This document shows positions 46,301 through 57,608 of a stretch of 64,000 bases of DNA, piece after piece. Position numbers and translations under genes: made by a program. Within the stretch, counting starts at the first letter, position 1, and each line of letters begins with the position of its first letter. Below the pieces are notes generated by a model, which saw only the letters and a list, made by a program, of their open reading frames with translations, made no database searches and was not told the DNA's origin. Origin of the DNA: Drechslerella dactyloides (taxonomy: Eukaryota > Ascomycota > Orbiliomycetes > Orbiliales > Orbiliaceae); NCBI GenBank assembly GCA_020064725.1, contig JAGTWJ010000001.1:310001-374000 (forward strand), read 5' to 3'.

Positions 46301-48833
46301 AAACTTCGGAACAAGGACCTCCGCACCTCTTGTGAGACAGGTAGACGGACGACTCGGAAACCAACAGGGAGGGGGATCGAAAGTTGCTTTCACCTGTGGC
46401 TTTGAGAGTGTTCTTTCATCGTTGCTGCCTTGATTTGGGCTTGAGGACAGAAGGACTCGGGCCGATTTGGCCACATTGGTACTATACCCACCCCTTCTTC
46501 CTTGGTTTCATCCGAACATTGCATGAAATGATATCTTGGGGTGCCCTCCACCTTCACCCGTCTTGTTCCTCCAGCGGCCGTGTGCGTTTCATGCGTCGCG
46601 ACGCTACGAGAGCTGCACTGCTGGGTCTCTCTTTGATAGTCTCGATCATGATGCGCCATGGCCGCGCGCAAGAGCACGGCACGAGTCACGAACGAACCCG
46701 ACACCGGCTTTCAACAACAGGTTATAGGGTTCGTTGTGACCGTAACCCTCGGCTGTGCATGCTAGGGAGAGCGAAACGAACAGGTCAAGGCCCCTTAAAT
46801 CCTGTACTGGCACGGCGATGCCTACACGGATCTTGACATCATCTTCGTTTCTTGCTTGGACCAAGATTTCCGCGTTTGAAAAGCAAAAAACAAGTTTTTG
46901 GAGTGATGGTTTCCCGATATCAAAAAAAGGAATGTATAGATCTGGGGGTGCCATGTCCTGCGACAGCGACAGCCGCGTGACCCGTGTGCCAGGCGGGCGC
47001 CTGCGTGACGGTGAGCTCGCGAGAGAAGCGGAGACAGGATATAGAGCACCAGGCACACCCCATTTCCCTTTTTCGATCGTGTCCATTTGATATCTCCGTG
47101 GACCACACCCATGTGCTTCCAACAAACAGTTTTTGACATTGGCCGTGCCGCGACACGAGCAGCCGAAGCCCTCATGCCGTTTGACCGTTCCCGTTAGTTC
47201 GCCCTTTCGTTCGTTCTTTCCTTCGGACGCTCCGTCCTGCACGTCTGGTGCTATAGTGGTGCGTCGGCGAGTCTGCTTGGCCGGTCTCTGGACTCAATTG
47301 GCAGTGCCAACCAAACGCACGGCGATGAACGATGAAGGGATACCATGCGCCTTTCAATTGGACAGCTGTCGAATGCAATGCAAAGACGCCATTGAGCTCG
47401 CACAACCCATCGAAGCGGCAGCAGCTTCGTCGCTCACGAGAGGCCGCAGCGGCGGCGTCGGCTAGCCAGATGCAAGGCTTATCACACAAACCAGCCTGCA
47501 TGGCTTCCTTCGCCGCTCATTCGCCATCCAACTCGGCTAGTCGTCCACTGCCCTCCGAAGATCCGGGTCAGGCCTGGGATTGACCCATTGGGCGACACGC
47601 ACTGGCGCACCAGTTGTCCAGCGGTGTTTGCTCAGTCGTTTCCGGCGAGTGTTCGTGATCGGGTTTGGGGGGACTGTCCCGGCTGGCGGAGCGGTTGAGC
47701 GGCGTGCGAGTCGCGTTCGTGGAAGTGTGTTGGTTGTTGTTGTGTGGTGGAGGTTCCGTTTGGGTGCGTTTTGCGGGGAGGCTGCCTGCCCGCAGCGCCT
47801 GGCCGCCTGGCCGCCTGGCCGCTCGCCGCTCGCCGCCCGCTGGTGACGACGACCAACGTCGCAGCCGACCTGCGGATATCGATAGCCATCGACACGACCG
47901 CCTTTAATTGTCTCTCCACCCCGTTTGATCCACGCGCCCGACGCCCGACACGATCGCGGCTGGACGGCTCACGGAGCTTCTGCCATTCGCCTTCGTCACC
48001 TCGCGAGTCCCACCAGATCGAGCCGGATTCCGAACCCCCAGCCGTCTTCCCTCGTGGCACCGGACGATTGATCGAGCCAGGCGAGCGATCGAGCGCCGGA
48101 AGACGGGTGACGGCAGCCGACAGGACACGAACTTTCACCTTCGAACGGCGTCTCCCCTCGTGCTATCGAATCATACTAGCCGCATCTCGCAGCCCCGCCA
48201 GCTCTGCTATTAGCTAGCTGTTTAGCTGCTCGCGTTAGCCTTCGTTTGGCTTTGTTCTGCTTTTCTCGTGCTAGTGTCGGTGCTGGGTTGTCTCAGGCTG
48301 CTGGCTGGGGCCGCGGTTCCCATCGCTTCTTCGGCCTTCTTCGCCTGGCGGAGGGCTGCCCCTTCCATTGGGCTCATACCTCATCGCATCTCACGCTGTC
48401 ACGCTTTCAGATCTAGCCAGAAACTTCCCTTTGCCATTGAATCCCCGTGACAAAGACGTTGCAGCTGTCGCACGCTGTTGTTGCGGCACGGAGCACTGCC
48501 CTGACATTTTCAGGCATCGCTTTTTCTTTTTTATTTTTAGGGGCGCGCGAGTTTTCTTATTTTTCGCTTTTGCCCCATCGCTATTTCTCTCTTGTTGTCC
48601 TTTTTTTGGTTTTCCGCCGCTGCCAAAATCACCCCGACCGATCTGTCGGGCCTCGCGCTTTTTTTTCTTGTTCACGCTTCCCCGGTTGGATCATCCAGCT
48701 TTCAAACCTGCTTTCCTCCCTTTCGTTCCCTCGCGCAAGCAATCTCGTCCTTCTCAACAACCCTCATCATCACCACAAGCCGATCACGTTCTGTTCACGC
48801 GGGGATACTCCATCGGGGGAATCTCCCACATAA
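40391..48833. other. 8.4 kb gene-sparse region between COQ9 and the GBP2-like gene
   Basis: Divergent intergenic region. Several frames of 60-200 codons exist (for example 40562-40939 -, 42076-42684 +, 46646-47242 -), but none shows a recognisable domain, and conserved splice-linked neighbours were not found. AT content and composition vary along it. A CATGTACATGTACATACC repeat-like stretch lies near 43595-43630. The last 1.33 kb (47503-48833) is ATG-free on plus and is probably the leader and proximal promoter of the GBP2-like gene. No transposase or reverse-transcriptase motif was seen. Confidence 0.5.
47503..48833 (+). promoter_or_regulatory. ATG-free 1.33 kb stretch before the GBP2-like start (candidate long leader)
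   Basis: I read every base from 47503 to 48833 and found no ATG on the plus strand. The DNA is rich in C and T, with long T runs from 48515 onwards. A TAA sits immediately before the start codon in its frame, so there is no N-terminal extension here. Confidence 0.55.
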
Positions 48834-51141
48834 ATGCCAACCATGCTGATGGATAACAATAATGGTTCGTCGTATCGACAGCGCGACAGATCTCGCTCGC
48901 CCTATCGCGATCGCGCTCGGAGCCCACGACACTCGCGCCGCCGTTCCTATTCCCCTAGAAGCCGGTCTCGCAGTCGGGACAGAGACGACTACCGGAGGAG
49001 AGACAGATCGCGGAGTCCTATGACTGGTAGCGGAAACCAGGGAGGGTATTCTGGCCATCACGGAGGAAGAGGGGGACCGCCACGCTCCTACGAGGATCGC
49101 GCCGCGGCCAAAGAAGCCATGATGCAGAGCGTTCGCGAAAGCTCCCAGCAGGACCGACGCGTCTATGTCGGCAATCTTTCCTACGATGTTAAGTGGCATC
49201 ATCTGAAAGACTTCATGCGACAGGGTACGGACCACCTTCCCTCCTCTTCCGATCCGCTTGCCCCACCGGACCGGCCGGCCACTTCCACCCACTTTCGGCG
49301 ACGGCGACGAGTAGGGAGTGTGGTCGGAGGGCTGGCTCCGGCACTTGCCGCCCGAAAGCACGCTATTGGTCACGGCTAGCTAACCTTAATTTTTCTTCTT
49401 CGTTATATACACACAGCCGGCGAGGTCCTTTTCGCCGACGTCCTCTTGCTACCGAATGGAATGTCGAAGGTGGGCACTTGAAGAACGCGGGTGTTCTTTT
49501 CTTTTCACAACCGGTTTCCTTGGTTATCTTATATGTTTGGATGAGAGTTTTTGGATTGACGGGGTCGGACTGGAACGTCCATGGGTCATTGTAGGGATGC
49601 GGGTAAGTCGGCCGTTTCCAGTTTTTGGGAGTATTATGCTGTTGAGGTGTGCGACGCTAACCTGGATTTGCTTCATGTAGAATTGTGGAATACGCTACCA
49701 GAGATCAGGCGCAGAACGCGGTCAACACCTTGAGCAACCAAAATCTTATGGGCAGATTAGTTTACGTTAGAGAGGTATGGAGGAACTTTCTCTCGCCGGA
49801 GAATCAGTGGATGAGGAGAAAGAGACGCCTTTTTTTCTATCATGATGATCTGGGGCCGAATATAACAGAGGCGAGAGTGATGTCTGAGGCTAAGATATGC
49901 TGGATTAGGATCGCGAGGCGGAACCAAGGTTCACTGGTCCTCCTGGGGCAGCAAGGACAGGCGGTCCCGGTGGCGGTGGAGGCTACGGTGGCGGGTACGG
50001 CGGCGGCGGCGGCGGAGGAGGCGGCACAGGCTATGCTGCTGCTGGCGGATCTATGGGAGGCTCTTCCAACGCCGGTGGCGGCCGCCAGATCTTCGTCTCG
50101 AATGTGAGGAATCCACACCCCGGGAAGGTATTGGCGGATGCAAGGAGGCGGCGGAACTAACGGTTGTTTTTGGTTAGCTCCCCTTCCATGTCGGCTGGCA
50201 AGACCTGAAAGACATGTTTAGGCAGGCAGGTATGGATACCACCGTCTCGGTCGTCCTATTCTCAAATCACCTGATGAAGATACTGATTTCAATGCAGGTT
50301 CTGTTGTTCGCGCCGACGTGCATATTGGCCACGATGGACGCCCCAAGGGAAGCGGTATCGTAGCTTTCGAAACAGCCGAAGACGCTAAGAATGCAATTCA
50401 ACAATTCAACGGTTACGACTGGCAGGGCCGTGTGCTCGAAGTTCGCGAGGATAGATTCGCTGGAAGCACCCCATTCGGAGGCGGCGGTGGGGGGTACGGT
50501 GGTGGCCGGGGTGGCTTTGGCGGCGGCTTCGGCGGGCGCGGCGGTGGTGGCGGATTCGGTCGTGGCGGCTTTGGCGGCAACCGAGGCGGATTCGGCGGGG
50601 GATTCGGCGGCGGGCGAGGAGGCGGATTCGCTGGAGGTGACTTTAGCGCCCCTCAGGCACAGCCCAACCCTTTCACGGATTTCGCTATCGGTGGCGGAGA
50701 CCGAAGCACCACCATCTTTGTCCGAAATGTACTAGCTCTCCGATTTGAGGTTGCGAAGATTGAAGATTTGACAGCTGACTTGGGATCGCTTTACAGCTTC
50801 CGTGGTCCACCAGCAACGACGACCTGGTCGAACTTTTCACGACTATCGGCAAAGTTGAGCGTGCTGAAATCCAGTACGAGCCCAGTGGGCGCTCGCGAGG
50901 AACCGGTGTGGTTCAGTTTGACACGATCGAGAATGCGGAGACAGCAATCTGTGAGTGCCGGATCGAATTATCTACTCGTATGACGCGGAGCTAACGATGT
51001 GTACGACTTGCAGCGAAATTCACCGGCTACCAGTACGGCGGTCGCCCTCTCGGACTCAGCTTTGTCAAATACACCAACGCCAAGGGTGGTGATGCTATGG
51101 AGGGTACGGAATCGACCATGACACAGGACCAGATGCTGTGA
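48834..51141 (+). CDS. GBP2: GBP2/HRB1-like SR-type protein with three RRMs
   Basis: Shuttling RNA-binding protein; yeast Gbp2/Hrb1 monitor splicing and guide mRNA export through Mex67. Nine exons (48834-49224, 49417-49469, 49595-49602, 49681-49774, 49909-50103, 50178-50229, 50298-50728, 50797-50950, 51014-51141) give 501 aa. An RS-rich head (RDRSRSPYRDRARSP) leads into RRM1 (RRVYVGNLSYDVKW; RNP1 KGCGIVEY), a Gly-rich linker, RRM2 (RQIFVSNLPFHVGWQDL; RNP1 KGSGIVAF), an RGG/GFG-rich linker (GGRGGFGGGF), and RRM3 (TTIFVRNLPWSTSNDDL; RNP1 RGTGVVQF). Exon 3 is 8 nt and encodes part of RNP1 of RRM1; skipping it would shift the frame. The start at 48834 is followed by in-frame ATGs at 48843 and 48849. 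Confidence 0.9.
49595..49602 (+). other. 8-nt coding micro-exon of the GBP2-like gene
   Basis: GGATGCGG lies between TTGTAG and GTAAGT. It supplies Gly-Cys and two bases of the next Gly codon, joining SK before it to IVEY after it and so completing RNP1 (KGCGIVEY). Without it the frame breaks and RNP1 is lost. Confidence 0.85.
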
Positions 51142-52346
51142 AGTGGCAAATTTTATTATTATATACGTTTCTTTATCGCGTCTCAGACTGGGGAACGGCC
51201 GAACGAATAAGTTTTTTGGGATCGGGTCTAACTGGAACATATACATATCAATAGGGGATTCTGAAGATTTTTAACAAGAGAAAAGGAAGCAGAAAGAGCT
51301 ATCGAACGGACAGCGTGAAGGAAAGAATGAGGTGGGATAAGTTTGTTCTATCTTACTCTTACTTTTTCTTGTCCGTTTCTTGACGGCTTTTTTGTTTTGC
51401 TTTCATCCTTACACACGTCGATTTTCGGTTTCAAAGGGAATCGAATACAGAATGCATATGTTGAAGACACGCTACTTCTTATTATTATTTCTTTTCTCTT
51501 TTCTTCCACGACAACCTTGGCAAACCGTGTATTATTGGTTTCTCGCATTTTTTCGGAGGCCCTCGTTCCTTTGGTTAATTGCCATGTATTCAATTCATTC
51601 ACGGGTTCGCGCGACGACAAGAGGGTTCAATGTTGAAAATGGATGCCGTTGTATTGCCTTTTTTTTCCGGATTCGTCTCTTTATAACGCCGCGCCGGTTG
51701 CAAAAGATATCTGCTTTCGCCTCCTCCCTCTTATTATTATCACATACACGTCGATGCATACGGTGCTGCGAAAACGATAAAAAAAATGGCTGCGGACTTT
51801 TGATCGCAGGTGCAGATGATCATTTTGTCCGCACGCGGGCCAGCTGGGTTGTTATTATATTATACTATCGTACTGCTGCCGCTGGTATACTGCAGTTAAA
51901 TATTATATATTCTTTGACTCGAGCTTTGCAAATTCAATCGATTGACGGTGCGATTTTACTTTAATTAACGGTACATGAATACTTTCGATGTAATTACTGC
52001 ATGCAGCTAATCTTTAAAGCCTTTTGTGTTATACCACCACATCCTATTCCACCGTTCGACGTATATACCGTATATTAATCGTGAGCAGTAAGGACAATCT
52101 TATAGTGAATTGGCTCAGGTCCAGTGTTCAGATCGATATGCGGTATTTGTAATCGGTCTTAAGAGCTCAAGCGACGCCGGCGCAGTTAAGCTCGGATTGT
52201 CGATGGCGCAAGAGCGGAAACGCAAACCGAAACAATATCCTTAGCGAGTCGACCCATTTATAGTTTATCGACCAAGCTCACGGTCCAGTACACGATTCCC
52301 ACGAGTAGAGACGAGTAGAGCCGCCTTGATAGAGCGCAGGATCGGA
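51142..52346. other. Intergenic region GBP2-like / BolA
   Basis: AT-rich 3' flank of the GBP2-like gene (T runs, TTATTATTA near 51479 and 51731) and the promoter of the BolA gene. No gene supported. Confidence 0.55.
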
Positions 52347-53063
52347 ATGGCGGACGGTTCGGGGATAACGGCCGAGGTGCTGGAGCGGACGATCCGCGAG
52401 AAGCTCGGGGCGACGTATGTTCAGGTTGTGGATAATTCCGGTACGTGAGCCTTCATCCTGCAGCATCTCACTATCGTACGATGCGGGTGCGGTGGGTACC
52501 ACGCCTGCGCGTGGCTATATATACGACTATGCCGCAGGCTGCGTGTATTGATCTGATAAGATTGTGGATGCTGGTTGGGGATACCGTACGTATCTTTGGA
52601 TTGGTTGCTAACTGGCGGTGCGACACAGGCGGGTGCGGACAGATATTCGAGGCGGTGATCGTGTACGTATACGTTTGACCTACCTTAGACTACGAGTACT
52701 TTCTCGATGCTGCCAGTGGAACGAATAGCCGTGTCTACGATATACTACGCCCTGCTGCTTGCCGTCACCGTACGCATATGCGTCGCGATCGCGCAAGACA
52801 CAACGTGCATGCGGATTTTATGGCGTATGCGGGCCTGATCGGTCAATCGACGGGCTTATGGATTGGTGGGCGGTGTTAACGGGTGTATTATGATGTATAG
52901 GTCACCGCAGTTCGAGGGCAAGACGAGTCTGGCGAAGAGCCGGCTGGTGAACACGATGCTGAAGGAGGAGATTGCTAGGATTCACGCGTGGTCGAATAAG
53001 ACGTACACGCCGGCGCAGTGGGAGAAGGTGCAGGGGAGTCAGACCGAGGCTAGTGGTGCCTGA
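52347..53063 (+). CDS. BOL2: BolA2/FRA2-type iron-sulfur regulatory protein
   Basis: Small cytosolic/nuclear BolA protein; the yeast member (Fra2/Bol2) pairs with monothiol glutaredoxins around a [2Fe-2S] cluster to report iron status to Aft factors. Exons 52347-52440, 52629-52662 (34 nt) and 52901-53063 give 96 aa. The BolA fold is complete: an N-terminal helix (VLERTIREKLGATYVQVVD), the loop and strand NSGGCGQIFEAVIVSPQFEG, and the helix-turn-helix-like segment SLAKSRLVNTMLKEEI then IHAWSNKTYTPAQWEK. The Cys in GCG and the His of the C-terminal half (RIHAWS) are the expected cluster-ligand candidates. The mitochondrial acyl carrier protein gene starts 382 nt downstream on the same strand. 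Confidence 0.92.
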
Positions 53064-53445
53064 TAATGTCGCGCACTGTATCGATAGATATCTATACACA
53101 TATTTCAGGCTACTTAAGTCTTTGGGGGTATCTGTACGGGGTCTTGGGCCTGGGGGCATGGGCTGGGGTGTGCGGTTGGAGGCAGCCGCGCGTGTGGCGG
53201 CTGGTCAGGCGTTGACGCGGTGTGTTGGGCCGAGTCGGAGTTTAGAAAAGTTTAACGGACGGTGGTTAGAAAGTGGAAGTCGCCGTGTGCTTGGTTTCGA
53301 TATCAACCGTCCAGTCCATATCCATCCCACTGCTACGTAATCTCATCCTCCCTCTGCTGCTCACGTACTTACCACTCGTGCACCTGCCTGCCGACTGTCC
53401 ATCGACTGATTGATCACTCGCTCACCCACTCACGATCAATCCGCC
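53064..53445. other. Short intergenic region BolA / ACP1
   Basis: 382 nt holding the BolA 3' flank and the ACP1 promoter. Plus strand is ATG-free from about 53161 to 53445. Confidence 0.6.
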
Positions 53446-54284
53446 ATGTTTCGAACAGCGTCCGCCCGCCTGTTCGCCGCCTCGTCGTTGAGGGTCGCGG
53501 CGAGGGCTCCCGTGTCTGCCGGCGTGCGTGCTTTCCCCGCTGCGAGGATCGCGCCGGTTGCACCGCGGGTGCTCGGGATGGGAGGTGTACGGTGCTACTC
53601 GTCGGGCGGGCCGCCGCCGCGAGAGGATATCGAGTCTCGGATAGTGGATTTGCTGAAGGGGTTTGATAAGGTGGGTCTTTTTTTTACTTCGAAGCACAGC
53701 GGGGCGGTTGGTTTCGGCGAGCTAATTCGTGTCAATGGTGGGGGTATTTAGATCACCGATCCATCCAAGGTATCTATCTATCTATCTATCCAGTTGTCTG
53801 GGTGTACGCTCGTCGGCATCGACGCGGGCTACAAGTGCGGCAATGGGCAGCGGATTCTGACGCGATTGATGTTGGTAGATTACCTCGAAATCGCACTTTT
53901 CGAACGACCTCGGCCTCGATAGCCTCGATACCGTGGAGGTCGTCATGGCAATTGAAGAAGTAAGAGGCGTCGTCGAGCAGGCCATTGAGTTTGAGAGAGT
54001 TTGAGGACTGAATTATTGGCCACGTGTAGGAATTCAGCGTCGAGATCCCGGATAAAGAGGCCGAAGCCATCCTCAGCGGTATGTCCACCTCGTGCCTGTG
54101 CAGTGCCATTCACGCTGAGCTATCTTGTGAGATACTGGCCTGGGAGCGGAAAAGCTAATGGCTATGACGATACAGTTGAGCACGCGGTCGAATACATTGC
54201 GAACCAGCCTGGCGGTGAGTCCACGCTGTTCATCCAGCTATCTCATGATGGTCCGTAGCTAATGGATTGGGAACAGCCGTTTAA
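53446..54284 (+). CDS. ACP1: Mitochondrial acyl carrier protein
   Basis: Matrix carrier of growing acyl chains in mitochondrial type II fatty-acid synthesis; also a subunit of complex I and of the Nfs1-Isd11 iron-sulfur machinery. Exons 53446-53670, 53752-53769 (18 nt), 53879-53959, 54030-54078, 54176-54214 and 54277-54284 (8 nt coding) give 139 aa. An Arg/Ala-rich presequence (MFRTASARLFAASSLRVAAR) precedes the ACP domain. The phosphopantetheine site is GLDSLDTVEVVMAIEEEF, with Ser near residue 96. The last exon adds only Ala-Val-stop after YIANQPG; retaining the last intron would instead give a longer tail ending at a TAG at 54256-54258. The 18-nt exon encodes ITDPSK. Confidence 0.92.
53771..53790. 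repeat. (TATC)n microsatellite in ACP1 intron
   Basis: Five tandem TATC units that start directly after the G of the GT donor of the second ACP1 intron. Confidence 0.9.
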
Positions 54285-55373
54285 TGGGTAGCTACGCCGT
54301 GTCTTTACGAATGCCGAGTGCGAACGGAGGGAGATGATGTCATGCCGGCTCAACTGTACAAAAAACGGTCGATATATTTTGTCTACCGCGGGAGGATACG
54401 ACGGGGCTTGCCGTCCGAGCATGCGGGAGGGAGATGGGACGGGCGGAGATGGTGTTCAATCAAGCTGTCGTGCCGTGTCTTGAGGAATTTAGAAAGGGGA
54501 GCAGAGGTTGTTGGGAGGAGAGCAGAGCAGCCTGTGTATATAACATAACAATCCATATCATATTGTCACTCTCGAGAGCACCGTTTTGAATCCGCGTCCC
54601 GTCTCTCGCACGATGCTCTCTATAAACTCGCAATGAGCTGCAGCTAGCTGGGCGAACGGCGAATTGACTCTGAGCAGACGCTACCGCCGGTCTCAGGCGG
54701 GTCTTCACCCTGCAGCTGTTGGAACGGGCTGTCTGGCTGGCTGAGCGAGTGACGCAGCTGCAGGCGCAGCGGCGGTGCAGCAGAAAAAACGGAGCGGTGA
54801 GACTGGGACGAGTCTGCCGGCAGGCTAAAGTGCCCTGCAGCAGCGCTCCGGCCCTAGTTCACTGGCTGTTCCCTCCGATGCCGTAGTTTGAGCAGCTGTC
54901 GATGTTAAAATTGGTGGTGGTTGTGGTGGTGGTGGCCGTTGGAAGGCCGTCGCGGGCAAATTAAAAAAGGCGCTTTGGGGCGAGAGCAGCGCAGTCTTCT
55001 CCAATTTACCTGCCCTTCCCGCCAAGTGACCGCGTCCTCACCGTCGTCGTCGTCTTCCTCGTCTTCCTCGTCTCCCTCGTCAGCTTCACCGTCGTCTGCT
55101 CCTCAGCCAGCGTTCGTCCTCGCGAGAACTCCCGGCGTCCTTGGCTGAGCTCGTCGAGCGCTCCGAAACGATCGATTCCCCTTTCCAGCTGCCCGGCCTG
55201 CCTGCTGCTTCTTCTGGCTCAGCTGCCCGGCCTCGTCCAACCTTCTCTTCTCCCTCCAAACCAAAACAACCACTCCGACCCGCTGAAAAGACCGCCCCCC
55301 CGGCCCCGGCCTCGATCCCTCGCGACCCCTCGACCCGTCCGTCCGTCCGTCCGACTGTAATTTTTATTCTTTA
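54285..55373. promoter_or_regulatory. ACP1 3' flank and VPS74 promoter/leader
   Basis: The stretch 54905-55373 is ATG-free and pyrimidine-rich on the plus strand, with TCGTCG/TCTTCC runs at 55035-55095 and (TCCG)n at 55337-55352. It is probably the VPS74 leader. No other gene is supported. Confidence 0.55.
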
Positions 55374-56733
55374 ATGGAGTCTTCCGGCCTGCGAAAGCGA
55401 GGCGGTGGAGCGGCCGCTACTGCCACCGCACCTCCTACCAATGGCGACACCGAGGCCTCATCATCCCGGCCGCCAGTGGCTGTCGGGTCGGGCGAAGGCA
55501 CCTCGGCGAACAGCTACACTTCCGAGAACGGCGGGCACAAGATCGCATACGACCCGCGGGACATCAGCGAGAGCAAAGAGCGGAGCAAGCAGCCCAAGCT
55601 GACGCTGATGGAAGAGGTGCTGCTCCTCGGGTTGAAGGACAAGCAGGTACATTCCTCCCCTGGCTTTGCAATGATTTTTTTTTTTTTTTATGATTATGGA
55701 CATAACTCGAGAATGGAGTTGCGCTGACAAGAGCCGCGAGTGGACAGGGCTACCTATCCTTCTGGAACGACAATATATCCTACGCGCTCCGCGGCTGCAT
55801 CCTCCTCGAGCTCGCCTTCCGCGGTAGGATTAGCATGCAGCGCGACCCATCCCGGCGGCGATTCCCCCTGTCGGACCGCCTGGTCGAGGTCGTCGACGAC
55901 TCCCTGACCGGCGAGGTGCTGCTGGACGAAGCTCTCAAGATGATCAAGGCGAGCGAAAAGATGAGCGTCAGCACTTGGATAGATCTCATGAGCGGTAGGC
56001 CGCCCTTTCCACCTTTTCTTCGCAGCTGCAATTTCAATGCTGGACGACGCGCGGATGCGCGTTCCACACCCCCTTGCCGCCTCCGTACTCGATGGAAATG
56101 GAACTGACGCGAGCGACTACAGGCGAAACATGGAACCTTATGAAAATCGGATACCAGCTCAAGCAGGTCCGCGAGCGCCTGGCCAAGGGCCTCGTCGACA
56201 AGGGCATCCTCCGCACCGAAAAGCGCAACTTCCTCCTCTTCGATATGGCGACGCATCCAGTCGCTGACGGCGGCGCCAAGCAGGAGATCCGGACCCGGGT
56301 CAAGACCGTGCTCACAGCGCGGACGGTCGTGCTCCCGCCGACAGAGTTCCTGCCCGAGGACATGGACTTCCGGTACCTGCGCACCGTCGCGATGGTTTGT
56401 GCAGCGTATGCGGCAAACGTGCTCGAGAACGCGCTGAGCAGCCTTGGCCACGAGGCGCGGGAACGCGCGTTCGCGCATGTGGAAGAGCTGCTCGCCGACT
56501 TCTCGCAGTGGCCGTTCACGCGGAGGAAGAGCAATACGGGGAGCGTGGGGCAGAACCTGGGACAGGTCACCTCGGACGAGGTGGGCGAGAACAAGGACAA
56601 GGAGCTGCAACTCGAGGTAAGACTCTCATTACGATATGACGACGTTACTGGAGGACGGCATGCTAACGAGCGTTCATCATAGGTTGTCGCTGCTTGCTTG
56701 AGCGTGTTCACACGGCTCGATAGTCTGCTTTAG
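55374..56733 (+). CDS. VPS74: VPS74/GOLPH3 phosphatidylinositol-4-phosphate effector of Golgi glycosyltransferase retention
   Basis: Peripheral Golgi protein that binds PI4P and COPI and holds glycosyltransferases in the cisternae. Exons 55374-55646, 55748-55994, 56123-56616 and 56683-56733 give 354 aa. The Ser/Gly-rich N-terminus is followed by the GPP34 fold: LTLMEEVLLLGLKDKQGYLS, FWNDNISYALRGCILLELAF, RRRFPLSDRLVEVVDDSLTG, TWNLMKIGYQLKQVRERLAK. The tail includes LRTVAMVCAAYAANVLENAL and ends ACLSVFTRLDSLL, as in the family. The basic RLAKGLVDKGILRTEKRN region is the expected oligomerisation hairpin. All four exons are needed for the frame. The first ATG after a 469-nt ATG-free leader is used as start. 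Confidence 0.95.
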
Positions 56734-57608
56734 GAGCTGGAAGTAATATAATATACAACGGGTGTGGGGGGTGGTAAATCTCGAATATTCACATCATGAT
56801 GATTCCTTCGTTGGAGAGCGGGCCTTCTTTCTTTTCTTACATTTCCTTCCTTTGAGTTTTTCGTTCCGATAAAGCTTCTCGTTCGCTATCGCATGTTGTC
56901 TGTCCCATTTTCGTTGGTTGAAGTATATAAGTATAGCATGACCTCCCTTTTCGGACGGCGGCAGTCGCAGGGCTGCCGGACGGATTGAATTCGATGGTAT
57001 GGTATTCATAATGTCTCCCTTTTAATTCTGCTGCAAACCAAAAGCATCGCGAGATTTGCGCTAGGTACATGCACATGCGTCAATTGCTTTTTGATCGATC
57101 GTGGCACGCGGTTTGATGTTATTGTCGATGGTGGTATACTATCTTGTAATTCGTTGCCCTGGCATGGCTTGATTCTCTCGCGTGGTAGCTGGGCTGGTCC
57201 TTGTAGTCGTAATCCCGGGCATCTCGAGCGTATACACACTTTGTCCCTAAATTAATTAATCATAGATCTAGATAATGAATGTCAGCATTCATCGGGCTGA
57301 CTTTGAGAGGGTGAAGACTGTATTGTATCTGTCTGCGGGTGGTTACCAAGCGAAGGCGTCTCCAACAACAACACCCGTCGCAAGCTCCAGCCATCGATAA
57401 TCTTTCAAGCTTCCTCGTCCAACGAACACCCTGCTCCAATGTCATCGACAGACCCAGCGCAAGCTACCCCGCCACAGCCCACCATCTCACAATGTTCGTC
57501 CTCCCGCCTAGCAGCAGCTAGCTACGCACGTAGCTCCTCCCCTGCAGCTAGCTATCCGCTCCCGCTAGCGGCATGCAGCGATGTATGTAATATAGCTTAT
57601 GCTAACGA
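56734..57608. other. Intergenic region VPS74 / AVO2-like gene
   Basis: 3' flank of VPS74 and the upstream region of the AVO2-like gene. An open frame starting at 57439 (MSSTDPAQATPPQPTISQ) looks like a possible first exon but cannot be joined in phase with a strong donor. Confidence 0.5.

Noticed and set aside
46646..47242. 198-codon minus-strand frame
   Set aside because: No motif, begins in the GBP2-like upstream region, and overlapping frames of similar length exist on both strands.
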